Assembly: GCA_964525185.1 (NCBI GenBank)
Contig: CAZGFQ010000004.1
Span: 27,655-91,654, forward strand
DNA: 64,000 nt
Source of the DNA: JABHGY01 sp964525185
GTDB taxonomy: Bacteria; Fidelibacterota; Marinisomatia; Marinisomatales; UBA1611
Reading direction: 5' to 3'
Position numbers and translations under genes: made by a program. Shown one piece after another: positions 8,604-18,183 of this stretch. How positions within the stretch are numbered: the stretch's first letter is position 1; the number at the start of each line of letters is the position of its first letter. Under the pieces are notes generated by a model, which saw only the letters and a program-made list of their open reading frames with translations, did no database searches and was not told the origin of the DNA.

Positions 8604-11126
8604 TTATTTTTTCTTTTTTTTCGTTTTTCTTTTTTTCTTACGGGGTGGAGCTAGCCGTTTTTTGTTGATTAATTCCACAGCATCATCCAAAGTCACTGAT
8701 TCCGGAGTAAAAGTGCGAGGTAATGATGCGTTGAATTTACCATCAGTAATGTATGGTCCAAACCTTCCATCTTTCAGTACAAGAGATTCTCCTGTTTCTG
8801 GATGATCACCTAAGGCTCTAAGCTCAGAACTTCTTTTATTGCGATTTGCTAAAAGTTCAACTGCCTTATCTACTGTTATATCCAAAGGAGTTTCGGGGCC
8901 TCGTAAACTTGCATTTTGTTTCCCAGCTTTTATATAAGGCCCAAATCGACCATAGTCGGCTAAAATAGGTTCACCTGTTTCAGGATGATCGCCAACGGTT
9001 CTGGGTAGGGCTAATAATTGTAACCCCAGTTCAAGTGTAATATTTTCTTGGGATGTGCCTTTTGGGATTGATTTTCTTTTCTTAGATTCGCCCAGCTGAA
9101 CATAAGGACCATATGGACCCTTTTTTAACCAAATGGCTTCATTTGATTCTGGGTCTTGGCCTAATTCTCGATCTTCATCAATTGCCATAGAAAATATTTC
9201 TTCAATGGCTTCAAGCGTTAAATCTCCTAAATATATAGAGTCTGGAATGGATTTTGTATCATCCCCACGCCTAAGGTACGGACCATATCTCCCAATACGC
9301 CCTTCTACAGTTTCCGCTAAAGAATCATGCATTGGGATTGTACACGCTTTGGGAATGTCAATTTTTTCTGCCATCATTTTTTCTAATCCTTGAGATTCAT
9401 TATCGCCAAAATAAAAAGAATTCATGAATGGAATTGCTTTTCGTTCTCCTCGGGATATTTCATCTAAATCTTCTTCCATTAATGCAGTAAAAGTTGCATC
9501 AACCAAACTGGAAAAATGATTTTCTAATAGTTGTGTCACAGCTAAACCTAAAAAAGTCGGTGTTAATTTCCCTTTTGCTCTATCCACATAGCCTCTTTTT
9601 ACAATAGTATCCATAATGGCAGCAAATGTCGATGGACGCCCAATACCTTTAGTTTCTAATTCTTTAACTAATGACGCTTCAGTAAATCGAGCGGGCGGTT
9701 TTGTAGAGTGAGATTCAGCCGACAAAGATGAACAATCGAGAGTTTCACCTTTTTCCAATGAAGGTAATATTCGTTCTTTATTTGCTAAATCCGCATCCGG
9801 ATTATCTCTTCCTTCAACATAAACGCGCATATAGCCGGGAAATAAAATAACTTGCCCAGATGCTCTGAATTCAGAATTACCAGCTGAAATGGTTACAGAA
9901 GTTTGTTTCAGTTTTGCTGGTGTCATTTGACTTGCAATTGTTCGTTTCCAGATGAGATCATATAGTTCAGCAGCAACATGGTCTAATGTTTGTTCTACTT
10001 CAGACTTTGGACGGAATGCTTTATGGGCTGGACGTATTGCTTCATGTGCTTCTTGGGCATTTTTCACATTAGTGGTATAGTGTTTTGCATTCCCGGGCAA
10101 ATAGTCATTCCCATATTTTTCAGCAATAATGGTACGAGCACCCACAAGGGCTTCATCGGATAAATGTGTTGAATCTGTTCTCATATATGTGATAAAACCA
10201 GCTTCATACAACATTTGTGCGGTACGCATTGTTTGCCGCGCGGATAAACGTAATTTTCGAGAAGCTTCCTGTTGAAGTGTGCTTGTGGTGAATGGAGCCT
10301 TTGGGTTAGATGTTCGCGGTTTCTCTTCAATAGATTTTACGGACCAAGATTCTTTTTCCAGTGATTTCACAAGAGCAGTGGCATCTTTTTCAGACAATAG
10401 TACAGCCTTGTTATGTGTCATTTCACCTGTATTAGCATCAAAGTCTTTACCGGATGCAATTCGTTTTTCATCCACACGAGTTAACGTAGCTTCAAAGGGC
10501 GATTTTTCACCTTGCTTTGCTACTTCTGCTTTAAGGTCGAAATAAGTTGCACGTTTAAATATCATTCTTTTTCTATCTCGATCGATTAAAAGTTTTACTG
10601 CAGCAGATTGAACACGCCCAGCTGATAATGCACTTTTAACAAAGCTCATATTAGATTGTAATGTTTGCCATAAAATGGGAGATATTTTATACCCAACTAG
10701 CCGATCAATCACACGCCGTGTTTGTTGTGCCGCAATCATGTTTTCATCTAAATCACGGACTTGGTCCATTCCTTCTTTTACACCTGCTTTAGTAATTTCG
10801 GTAAATTGAACTCTTTCAACTTTTTCATCTGGAATTTCAGTTGCAAGGTGAGATGCTATAGCTTCCCCTTCACGATCCGGATCAGTTGCGATTAAAACAC
10901 GTGGAGCCACTTTTGCTTTTTTTCGTAATGATTTAATGAAGTCTGTCCGATTGGGAAGAACTTTTAACTTTATATTAAAATCATTTTCAATATCGATTGC
11001 TAATTCTTTTCGCGGCAAATCTTTTACATGCCCTACGCAGGCAATGACTTCATATTCACCCCCGAGATATTTTTCTATAGTACGTGCTTTAGAAGGGGAC
11101 TCTACAATTAATAATGGTTTACTCAT
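8604..11126 (-). CDS. topA: DNA topoisomerase I
   Basis: Relaxes negative supercoils by single-strand passage. The 840-residue protein starts with the TOPRIM domain (LLIVESPSKARTIEKYLG, with DPDREGEAIASHL), then has the type IA core (SAGRVQSAAVKLL) and the catalytic tyrosine in FITYMRTDSTHLS. The C-terminus carries four glycine-rich topoisomerase repeats of the form G-R-x-GPY (RIGRYGPYLRRG, KKGPYGPYVQLG, YGRFGPYIKAG, DGRFGPYITDG), not Cys4 zinc fingers, and ends in a lysine-rich tail. It heads the topA - CcmH-like - glyS run, with hisS upstream. Confidence 0.97.
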   Translation of the reverse strand: MSKPLLIVESPSKARTIEKYLGGEYEVIACVGHVKDLPRKELAIDIENDFNIKLKVLPNRTDFIKSLRKKAKVAPRVLIATDPDREGEAIASHLATEIPDEKVERVQFTEITKAGVKEGMDQVRDLDENMIAAQQTRRVIDRLVGYKISPILWQTLQSNMSFVKSALSAGRVQSAAVKLLIDRDRKRMIFKRATYFDLKAEVAKQGEKSPFEATLTRVDEKRIASGKDFDANTGEMTHNKAVLLSEKDATALVKSLEKESWSVKSIEEKPRTSNPKAPFTTSTLQQEASRKLRLSARQTMRTAQMLYEAGFITYMRTDSTHLSDEALVGARTIIAEKYGNDYLPGNAKHYTTNVKNAQEAHEAIRPAHKAFRPKSEVEQTLDHVAAELYDLIWKRTIASQMTPAKLKQTSVTISAGNSEFRASGQVILFPGYMRVYVEGRDNPDADLANKERILPSLEKGETLDCSSLSAESHSTKPPARFTEASLVKELETKGIGRPSTFAAIMDTIVKRGYVDRAKGKLTPTFLGLAVTQLLENHFSSLVDATFTALMEEDLDEISRGERKAIPFMNSFYFGDNESQGLEKMMAEKIDIPKACTIPMHDSLAETVEGRIGRYGPYLRRGDDTKSIPDSIYLGDLTLEAIEEIFSMAIDEDRELGQDPESNEAIWLKKGPYGPYVQLGESKKRKSIPKGTSQENITLELGLQLLALPRTVGDHPETGEPILADYGRFGPYIKAGKQNASLRGPETPLDITVDKAVELLANRNKRSSELRALGDHPETGESLVLKDGRFGPYITDGKFNASLPRTFTPESVTLDDAVELINKKRLAPPRKKKRKTKKKKK

Positions 11127-11157
11127 TTTTATCCAGACTATTTAGTGGTTTCAAATC

Positions 11158-11187
11158 GGCGTTTTCACGCCCGCGTATATAATATAT
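11158..11187 (-). promoter_or_regulatory. AT box and short hairpin in the topA upstream region
   Basis: Between hisS and topA, the minus strand has a TATATTATATAC stretch (11174-11187) that could serve as a -10 region, followed by a GC-rich discriminator and a perfect 5-bp stem GGCGT / ACGCC with a GAAA loop (11158-11171). No T run follows, so this is not a terminator. The function is inferred only from position. Confidence 0.25.
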
Positions 11188-11198
11188 AGTGAAAAAAA

Positions 11199-12464
11199 TC
11201 AGATTGTCAAATCATTGATATTTTTTTCTATATTTAAAATTGAAACGGTTTCCTGATTTCCTTCTTTTAAATTTTTAATTACAACTGTTTTATTCTGAAT
11301 TTCGTTTTCACCTAGAATAAAAGCGTGGGTTGCTCCAGATCGATTCGCTTCACGCATTTGTGCTTTCATACTTCTACGAAGCGTTTCCATTTTTACACTT
11401 TTTCCATTCTGTCGCATTTGGTTTGCTATATCGATAGAGGTAGAAAGGCCGCTCTCATCTAAACAAACCATATATATATCTGTAGAATCGTGTGATTCAA
11501 ATGAATTTTCCGTTTCAATTGCTAATAATATGCGTTCCATTCCAGCTGCAAATCCAATGGCTGGTGTAGATTTTCCGCCGAGCGTTTCCACTAATTTATC
11601 ATATCGCCCACCACCCAAAAGGGCATCCTGAGCGCCAAGAGCAGAAGAAGTAATTTCAAAAGTAGTTCGAGTGTAATAATCCAAGCCACGAACCATTGTC
11701 GGGTCACACGTAAAAGGAATATTTAATTGGTTTAAAAAAGTTTGTACAGAATTAAAATGTGCTTGATCTTCATCGGTAAGAAAATCTGTAATATTTGGGG
11801 CATTTTTAATAATGTTAATTTCATGAGGTGCTTTTGTATCTAAAATCCGAAGTGGATTACTTTCAAATCGTTTTTGACTGGTTTCAGATAATTCATTATA
11901 AAATGGTTTTAAAAATGTTTGTAACGCATTTCGGTAATGTGCTCTACATTCAGGTGAACCTATACTATTCAGTTTTAGATTTAAGTTTGTTAAACCTAAT
12001 TGAGTTAAGAGTGAATATGCGAGAGATATAACTTCTGCATCCTGCTCAGCGTGTGGAGAGCCAAAAGCTTCAATACCACATTGATGAAATTGTCTTTGCC
12101 GGCCTTTTTGGGGGCGTTCTCTTCGAAATAAGGGACCAATATAAAATAATCTTTGTAATGGTGATTTTCCGCCTAAATTATTTTGAACAAAAGATCGAAC
12201 AACTGGCGCAGTTAATTCTGGCCGAAGCGTAAGGGACGATCCATCTCTATCTTCCCAACTGTACATTTCTTTAGATACAATATCCGTATCTTCCCCAACA
12301 CTTCGTGAGAATAACCCAGTTTTTTCAAAGATGGGTGTTCTTATTTCTTCATACCCAAACTGATGAGTTATTTTTCGAATAGTAGATTCTAATTGTTGCC
12401 ACTTTTTTGAATCTTCAGGTAGAATATCGTGAGTTCCTTTGATGGAACGGATGGTATTACTCAT
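11199..12464 (-). CDS. hisS: Histidyl-tRNA synthetase
   Basis: Charges tRNA-His. The 421-residue class II enzyme has motif 1 around GTHDILPEDSKKWQ, TLRPELTAPVVR, motif 2 FYIGPLFRRERPQKGRQRQF, the His-specific motifs GLDYYTRTTFE and GGGRYDKLVETLGG, motif 3 AIGFAAGMERIL and a C-terminal anticodon-binding domain. The length is normal. Its ATG overlaps the end of the upstream zinc-ribbon gene by 8 bases, so the two are probably translationally coupled. Confidence 0.97.
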   Translation of the reverse strand: MSNTIRSIKGTHDILPEDSKKWQQLESTIRKITHQFGYEEIRTPIFEKTGLFSRSVGEDTDIVSKEMYSWEDRDGSSLTLRPELTAPVVRSFVQNNLGGKSPLQRLFYIGPLFRRERPQKGRQRQFHQCGIEAFGSPHAEQDAEVISLAYSLLTQLGLTNLNLKLNSIGSPECRAHYRNALQTFLKPFYNELSETSQKRFESNPLRILDTKAPHEINIIKNAPNITDFLTDEDQAHFNSVQTFLNQLNIPFTCDPTMVRGLDYYTRTTFEITSSALGAQDALLGGGRYDKLVETLGGKSTPAIGFAAGMERILLAIETENSFESHDSTDIYMVCLDESGLSTSIDIANQMRQNGKSVKMETLRRSMKAQMREANRSGATHAFILGENEIQNKTVVIKNLKEGNQETVSILNIEKNINDLTI

Positions 12465-12795
12465 TATTAGAACCTGCGATGCTTCCTATAAGTGTAATAG
12501 CTTTTTCTCTCAATTCATCTGGTACAAAAATACGCGTTATTCCTGGCATGGATGTTCCTTCGATACTAAATGTTGTTGATAAAACATCCGATTTAATAAA
12601 ATATGGGATATTTTCTTTTGCAAGTATTTCACCTGCCATTTCTGCAAATACGATTCCATCAAATGGAGGTAGAGAATCCCATTTAATATTTTCTAATGGC
12701 AATTCTAAAGCCATTGCATCAACCAATGTAACTTTACAATCAGCGCACTGAGTTATACCTGCTTTATATTCAGATTGACATTCAGGACAAATCAT
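12457..12795 (-). CDS. Zinc-ribbon plus DUF2007-like small protein
   Basis: A 112-residue protein. Residues 1-22 form a zinc ribbon (CPEC and CADC, two Cys pairs 11 residues apart). The rest resembles the DUF2007 'putative signal-transducing' fold: AEMAGEILAKENIPYFIKSD, then RIFVPDELREKAITLI. No enzyme residues are seen, and the biological role of the family is not known. It overlaps hisS by 8 bases, which suggests coupled expression. Confidence 0.65.
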   Translation of the reverse strand: MICPECQSEYKAGITQCADCKVTLVDAMALELPLENIKWDSLPPFDGIVFAEMAGEILAKENIPYFIKSDVLSTTFSIEGTSMPGITRIFVPDELREKAITLIGSIAGSNNE

Positions 12796-12856
12796 TTTAA
12801 CCTCATAATTAGGCTAGGAATTTCTTACATCTTACCCTTAGGATGTTAGACAAATT

Positions 12857-13531
12857 TTAAGTATGTGTTACAGAACAACTTTTTCGCCAATTTTTATACC
12901 ATTTAGCAAATTTAAACCAGTGCCAATAGGAATCAATTTCCATTGCATCAAAAATTTTCCTTTGATAGTCCAACGCTTGATCAGCGGACATACGATATGT
13001 ACGTCTTGGATCCCCATGTAACCCATTAATTACGAGCCATTGTCCTTTTACATATACAAGTGTGTGTTTAGAAGCATCTTCTTGAGTTGGGCTTAATAAA
13101 TATACATGAATGAGGTCTTCAACACCAGCCAGTTTCCGCCTCCAATTTATAGCTAAAACGGGTGTTTGAAGCGTAACCCGAGTCATGGGTGTAAATAAAA
13201 CATTTACAATATGCCAAGACTCATTCGTGCTGATTTTTCCATCCTGAGCATGGGAAATCATATTTTGAATATTTTGGAGTTTTACAGGAACAATAAAATC
13301 AACGTCTGGTTCGATTGTTTCTCTAAGTGCAATTCTATCCCCCAAATGATCTACCGTAAAAGATTCACCTGTTTCTTCCACGCGAACACCGATTTTATTA
13401 AAGACACCATCGAAATAATCAACTATATTTTCAGTTTGAAAAATATTTCGCCAGGCTTCTATAGATTGTGATGAAGTTTGGCTGTGGACAATATTTGTGA
13501 TTAAAATAATTGTAAGTGTTAAATGTTTCAT
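12857..13531 (-). CDS. Exported protein of unknown function
   Basis: A 224-residue protein with a signal peptide (MKHLTLTIILITNIVHS-Q). I do not recognise the family. The stretch GESFTVDHLGDRIAL...DVDFIVPVKLQNIQNMI has some likeness to an SCP2/sterol-carrier-type beta sheet, but this is too weak to call. The C-terminal part is rich in Trp and Lys (YWHWFKFAKWYKNWRK). The start follows 18 bases after the RidA-like stop, so the two probably form a small operon whose products both leave the cytoplasm. Confidence 0.6.
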   Translation of the reverse strand: MKHLTLTIILITNIVHSQTSSQSIEAWRNIFQTENIVDYFDGVFNKIGVRVEETGESFTVDHLGDRIALRETIEPDVDFIVPVKLQNIQNMISHAQDGKISTNESWHIVNVLFTPMTRVTLQTPVLAINWRRKLAGVEDLIHVYLLSPTQEDASKHTLVYVKGQWLVINGLHGDPRRTYRMSADQALDYQRKIFDAMEIDSYWHWFKFAKWYKNWRKSCSVTHT

Positions 13532-13549
13532 AATATTTATCCCTTATCC

Positions 13550-13990
13550 TTACTTAATAGATGCCATGCATTCTATTTCTACTTTGGCGTCGATAGCTAA
13601 TTCGCTCCCGCCAAAAGCAGAGCGAGCGGGCTTATGGTTGGGGAAATATTTTATATATTCCGCATTCATGGCTGGCCACTCTCTAATATCCTCCAGCATG
13701 CAAAGACATTTCACAACTTCATCCAAAGATGAACCATTTCTCTCAAGGATTGCTTTAATATTTTCCATAACCTGACGAGTTTCAGGACCAATACCACCTT
13801 CAACTACGTTCAAGGTACCGGGAGTATTCCCTACTTGTCCAGAAAGATAAAGCATATCCCCAACGCGTACTGCTTCAGAAAATGGTAACCCTAGTTTCGT
13901 ATGAGCATCAGTTTGGAGATATTCAACTTTTGGTTGCTGCTGACAGCTGATAGTAAGAAATAATGCAAAATACAGCATTCGATGATTCAT
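13550..13990 (-). CDS. Exported RidA/YjgF-family protein, possibly a lipoprotein
   Basis: RidA proteins hydrolyse reactive enamines or imines. The core fits: LPFSEAVRVGDMLYLSGQVG, QVMENIKAILERNGSSLDEVVKCLCML and the C-terminal PARSAFGGSELAIDAKVEIE, which holds the conserved Arg of the active site. The protein is unusual in having a leader (MNHRMLYFALFLTISCQQQ) that looks like a signal peptide with a Cys at the lipobox position; the -3 residue (Thr) is not ideal. Most RidA proteins are cytosolic, so this one probably acts on periplasmic or scavenged compounds. GGAGG lies 6 bases before the ATG. Confidence 0.85.
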   Translation of the reverse strand: MNHRMLYFALFLTISCQQQPKVEYLQTDAHTKLGLPFSEAVRVGDMLYLSGQVGNTPGTLNVVEGGIGPETRQVMENIKAILERNGSSLDEVVKCLCMLEDIREWPAMNAEYIKYFPNHKPARSAFGGSELAIDAKVEIECMASIK

Positions 13991-14257
13991 GGTCGCCTCC
14001 TTAGGTTTAATTGAATTTGCACGTTTTTAAATTAAAAGTCAAAGATGACTATCTTTTTAAGTTTAGATAGCGAAAACCATGTCGCTTTCTGATTCACTCA
14101 TATTAATACCAGACAATTCTCCAGCTTTATCCTCTGACGGAACTATGTATTTATCAATTTATGATAATCCTTTTAATCAAATTATTGGTATACAGTAATA
14201 TATAATAAGAATTTCTAAGACTTGGTGCCAAACAGGAAACTCGGTATCTTTAAGACT

Positions 14258-15457
14258 ATGAAATTTCTAAGAATTTTTATACTTCCTGCTCTACTTGTTA
14301 CTGGTTTATTCAGCCAATCGGGCACCAGAGACTTTGAAGACGAATTAAAGTTTCAGAACACAGCCATCAATCAACTCAAAAAAGAGATTGATCGACTTCA
14401 TTCTAAAATTCGCTCAACCGATAAAAAAATGCAAACGGCTGCATCTCGTTTAACCAATCTTGATGAAGAATTAGCTTTAATTAATAAGTTAATCAATCAA
14501 CTTAAAACACAAGAAGAAAAAACGCGATCAAAAATTGATATTACTAAAAAAGATATTGATGCCAGTGAAATAGAATTGCAAAATCTCCGGGAAAGATATG
14601 CAAAACGAATTCAAAGTACGTATAAACGGGGGCAACTTTCGAGTCTAGAAAAAGTATTTAGTTCTGCAACATGGAGACAAGCAGTTTATCGATCTGAGTA
14701 TCTTGATATTATTTCTGAAATAGAAACAAAAATGGCCAAACGAATTAATACGCTTATTATTGATATTAGCAGACAGAAATTAGAACTTGAGATTTCATTA
14801 CGAGAAAACTTGAAATTAACGCAAGAGAAAGAATCTCAACAAAAACAGATTCGAAATACAAAAATCAGAAGAGAAAAAGAATTATATAGCCTACGTAAAG
14901 ATAAAAAAGCACTCGCCAGTTATATAGATGAGAAGAAAGCGGGTCTCAAGCAGATGGAAACACTCATTAAAACAATTTTGGAAGATAAAGCACGTTTTGA
15001 GAGGGAAGAGCGTATTCGTCGGCAACAAAAAGCATTAAAGACAAAAGAATTTAAAACACTTAAAACTCGGCTACCTTGGCCGGCAGAAGGTCGAATTATT
15101 GCAAAATTTGGTCGCCAATGGAATCCAAAATTAAAAACAACAACTGAAAATCCTGGGATTGATATCAAAGGGAAACCCGGCTCACCTATTCGCCCTGTAA
15201 TGAATGGTGTCGTAACCACCATTACGTATATTCGCGGTTATGGAACAACCATCATTATAGATCATGGTAGCGGTTTTTATACTGTATATTCCCATGTAAC
15301 CAATATTCAAACACATGTTGATAGTGAGGTAAGAACAGGAGATGTGATTGCCTACATGGGTGATTCTGGGTCCATCAATGGATCAAAGTTGCATTTTGAA
15401 ATTTGGGGAAAAGGTCAAAAGTTAGACCCGGAAAAATGGTTAGCGAAGAAACAGTAA
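14258..15457 (+). CDS. EnvC-like murein hydrolase activator (coiled coil plus degenerate LytM)
   Basis: A 399-residue exported protein: signal peptide (MKFLRIFILPALLVTGLFSQ), a long coiled coil (about 20-250) with heptad-rich segments, and a C-terminal LytM/M23 domain (about 275-399). EnvC-type proteins activate cell-wall amidases at division sites. Three of the M23 motifs are changed: ENPGIDIKG has Asn where the first zinc His belongs, and SKLHFEI has Lys for the first His of HxH, while DHGSGFYTVYSH is kept. This loss is what EnvC shows, so it is probably non-catalytic. The ATG at 14258 starts the signal peptide; the frame opens 12 codons earlier at a TTG with no support. The stop overlaps holB by 22 bases. 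Confidence 0.82.
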   Translation: MKFLRIFILPALLVTGLFSQSGTRDFEDELKFQNTAINQLKKEIDRLHSKIRSTDKKMQTAASRLTNLDEELALINKLINQLKTQEEKTRSKIDITKKDIDASEIELQNLRERYAKRIQSTYKRGQLSSLEKVFSSATWRQAVYRSEYLDIISEIETKMAKRINTLIIDISRQKLELEISLRENLKLTQEKESQQKQIRNTKIRREKELYSLRKDKKALASYIDEKKAGLKQMETLIKTILEDKARFEREERIRRQQKALKTKEFKTLKTRLPWPAEGRIIAKFGRQWNPKLKTTTENPGIDIKGKPGSPIRPVMNGVVTTITYIRGYGTTIIIDHGSGFYTVYSHVTNIQTHVDSEVRTGDVIAYMGDSGSINGSKLHFEIWGKGQKLDPEKWLAKKQ

Positions 15458-16581
15458 TATCTTCTATATTACATTATCAACCGAATGTTTGGAGCCAACT
15501 AACTAAAATTGCTCAATCGGGGTTGGTTGGAAATGGATATATTTTTTCCGGACCGACAGGCTGCGGTAAGGAAGGATTAGCTCTTTTATTTTCACAATTA
15601 TTAAACTGTGAAAGTCCAAAAGAAGATGTCTGTGGCTCTTGTCCATCCTGCTTTAGGTTTCATGGATTACAAAATGAAAAACTAAAATTGGTTGTTCCTC
15701 TTCCCGCACCCAAATCAAAGTCATTAAACGGGGAAGAAAATTCATCAATGAGTAAGGGTGATATAGATTTATTGACAGAATCTATTCAAAATAAATCAAA
15801 AGACCCCTTTTATAAAATAAGTATCCCAAGAGCGTCTCGAATTCTTATTCAATCTATTCGTGAATTAAGAAAATCATTGTATCTGAAAGGAAGTCCGTCT
15901 GGGAGAAAAGTGGTTATTATTTTTGATGCACATTTGCTTTCAGTTGGTCAAGGTGAAGCTGCAAATGCTTTATTAAAAATATTAGAAGAACCACCAGAAA
16001 ACACCACCCTTATCTTAGTGACTGACCACCAGTCTTTGTTATTACCAACAATTTTATCCCGCTGTCAGCTCATTCAATTTCCTCCCTTATCCGATGCGAA
16101 TGTAGACCATTGGTTGGCAGGACAGGGAGAAACTGAAAATGCTGCTTATATTTCAGGATTAAGTAAAGGGAATATTCATAGAGCGCGAAAATTATTAAAT
16201 AAATCTTTGTCAGATTTAACTCATGAAATTGAATCCTTTATCAAAAAAATAACATCAACCGAACCAAATGTATGGCGCAATTTCACGCAAGATTATGGAC
16301 GATTGGCTTTCCAAAATCCAAATGAATTAAAATTTCAATTTCAAATGGCATCATTATGGATTCATGGTGCTTATCATTTAAGAAATAAAATAACTTTACC
16401 GATCCACAATACGGAACTAAAGCAAGGAATGGAAATATTTAATAAACAATATCCTTTTAGCGATTTACAAGGAATAGTTCTTTTATTAGATAGCGTGACA
16501 GAATCCATGGCAATGAATTTTCACATGCCCTTAATTTTGATCAACTTATTATTAGATATTCAGAAGAAATTAAACACATGA
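15436..16581 (+). CDS. holB: DNA polymerase III delta-prime subunit
   Basis: Part of the clamp-loader complex. The 381-residue AAA+ protein has Walker A GPTGCGKEGL, a zinc module (CESPKEDVCGSCPSC), the Walker B region VVIIFDAHLL, EANALLKILEEPPENT and the sensor/SRC motif LSRCQLIQFPPL. The start ATG at 15436 overlaps the preceding gene by 22 bases, and the stop overlaps metG by 4 bases (ATGA), giving a tightly coupled trio. An earlier in-frame ATG at 15403 would add 11 residues inside the preceding gene and has no support. Confidence 0.93.
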   Translation: MVSEETVISSILHYQPNVWSQLTKIAQSGLVGNGYIFSGPTGCGKEGLALLFSQLLNCESPKEDVCGSCPSCFRFHGLQNEKLKLVVPLPAPKSKSLNGEENSSMSKGDIDLLTESIQNKSKDPFYKISIPRASRILIQSIRELRKSLYLKGSPSGRKVVIIFDAHLLSVGQGEAANALLKILEEPPENTTLILVTDHQSLLLPTILSRCQLIQFPPLSDANVDHWLAGQGETENAAYISGLSKGNIHRARKLLNKSLSDLTHEIESFIKKITSTEPNVWRNFTQDYGRLAFQNPNELKFQFQMASLWIHGAYHLRNKITLPIHNTELKQGMEIFNKQYPFSDLQGIVLLLDSVTESMAMNFHMPLILINLLLDIQKKLNT

Positions 16582-18080
16582 ACAAAAAATTTTATATTAC
16601 TACACCCATATATTATGTGAATGATAAACCACATATTGGCCATGCATATACCACAATATTGGCTGATGTATTATCTCGATTTCACCGCAGAGCAAACGAT
16701 GAAACCTTTTTTTTAACAGGATTGGATGAGCATGGGCAAAAAGTAGAACAAGCAGCCGAAAAACGAAATGTTGACCCCCAAAACCATTGCGATGAAATGG
16801 CACCCCGATTTACAGATTTATGGGAACAATTGCATATTTCTAATGATGATTTTATTCGAACAACTGAAGAAAGGCATAAAAAAGTTGTCCAAAATATTTT
16901 ACAGAAAGTTTGGGATACCGGTGATATTTATGAAGCTGAATATGAAGGATTATATTCTGTGTCAGAAGAACGTTTTGTTACAGAAAAAGAAGTAGAATCT
17001 GGCGATTATAGAGATATTCAAACATTAAAGGAAAAAAATTATTTTTTCAAAATGAGCAAGTACCAGCAAGCTCTTATTGATCATATTGAATCCAATAATG
17101 ACTTTGTTCGTCCTAAACATCGAAAAAATGAAATTCTTGGGTTTCTTAGGCAACCCCTTTCAGATTTATGTATTTCTCGTCCTAAATCTCGCATGAGTTG
17201 GGGAATTGATCTGCCATTTGATAATAATTATGTTACATACGTGTGGTTCGATGCGCTTATAAATTATATTACAGCTGTTGGATATGGCAGTGACGAAAAG
17301 TCTTTTGCTAAATGGTGGCCAGCAAATATGCATCTTATCGGGAAAGATATTTTAACAACACATGCAGTTTATTGGCCCACGATGCTTATGTCAGCGGGCA
17401 TTGATTTGCCACAAACTATTTTTGCTCATGGCTGGTGGCTTATGGGTGATTCCAAAATGAGTAAATCTTTAGGAAACGTTATTAACCCTATGGATTTGAT
17501 TGAAGATTATGGCGTAGATCCAGTACGATACTATCTCATGAGGGAAATGGTTTTGGGGCAAGACGCCAATTTTACTATGGAATCATTTATTAATCGATAT
17601 AATGCAGATTTAGCGAATGATTTGGGCAATTTGTTAAGTAGGGTTTCAAACCTAATTGTGAAAAATTATGATGGAAAAGTACCTGATCCGGGTGAATTTA
17701 CATCTCAAGAAGCAAGTATGATAAAAACAGCTAATGAATTATCGAATATCATATCTGAAAAAATAGATGATATGAAAATCCATGATGCTGTTGAGGAAAC
17801 ATTTCAATTTGTTCGAAGTGTTAATCGTTATTTAGAAGAAACAGCTCCATGGAAGTTGGTAAAAAAAGATAAAGCTGCAGCAGCGCGAGTATTATATTCA
17901 GCAGCAGAAGCGTTACGTATTGCTGCTGTTATTTTAGAACCGATTATGCCTAATAGAATGGTTGATTTACTCAATGCATTAGGAACAAATAATACAAATA
18001 TTTTCTGGGGTGAATTACAAGTAGGGTCTGAAATAACAAAAGGGGAACCCCTTTTTCCACGTATTCAAATCAAAGATTAA
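16578..18080 (+). CDS. metG: Methionyl-tRNA synthetase
   Basis: Charges initiator and elongator tRNA-Met. A 500-residue class I enzyme with the HIGH motif (HIGHAYTTILAD) and KMSKS (SKMSKSLGNVI). Conserved FLTGLDEHGQK, WFDALINYI and IGKDILTTHAVYWP are present. It is the short form, without the C-terminal EMAP/tRNA-binding domain, and the connective insert lacks the CxxC zinc knuckles. It overlaps holB by 4 bases. The stop at 18080 is followed by the branched-chain leader region, so the operon ends here. Confidence 0.97.
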   Translation: MNKKFYITTPIYYVNDKPHIGHAYTTILADVLSRFHRRANDETFFLTGLDEHGQKVEQAAEKRNVDPQNHCDEMAPRFTDLWEQLHISNDDFIRTTEERHKKVVQNILQKVWDTGDIYEAEYEGLYSVSEERFVTEKEVESGDYRDIQTLKEKNYFFKMSKYQQALIDHIESNNDFVRPKHRKNEILGFLRQPLSDLCISRPKSRMSWGIDLPFDNNYVTYVWFDALINYITAVGYGSDEKSFAKWWPANMHLIGKDILTTHAVYWPTMLMSAGIDLPQTIFAHGWWLMGDSKMSKSLGNVINPMDLIEDYGVDPVRYYLMREMVLGQDANFTMESFINRYNADLANDLGNLLSRVSNLIVKNYDGKVPDPGEFTSQEASMIKTANELSNIISEKIDDMKIHDAVEETFQFVRSVNRYLEETAPWKLVKKDKAAAARVLYSAAEALRIAAVILEPIMPNRMVDLLNALGTNNTNIFWGELQVGSEITKGEPLFPRIQIKD

Positions 18081-18110
18081 CAATTATTTTACGTTTGGCT
18101 AAAAAAAGAT

Positions 18111-18140
18111 TTGGAACCGTCTCTATCTATGCTGTATTAT
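18111..18140 (+). promoter_or_regulatory. Candidate sigma-70 promoter for the branched-chain leader
   Basis: TTGGAA (18111-18116) and TATTAT (18135-18140) are separated by 18 bases. Transcription would start near 18147, giving a leader of about 37 bases before the leader-peptide ATG at 18184. The two boxes are near consensus, but the region is AT-rich and chance matches are common. Confidence 0.45.
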
Positions 18141-18183
18141 TTCCGCCATATTATTCAACGAAGAATAATAAACTTAAAGAAAA

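Noticed and set aside
14080..14199. 39-codon ORF between the RidA-like gene and the EnvC-like gene
   Set aside because: No ribosome site, no membrane or known motif, and an AT-rich intergenic setting.
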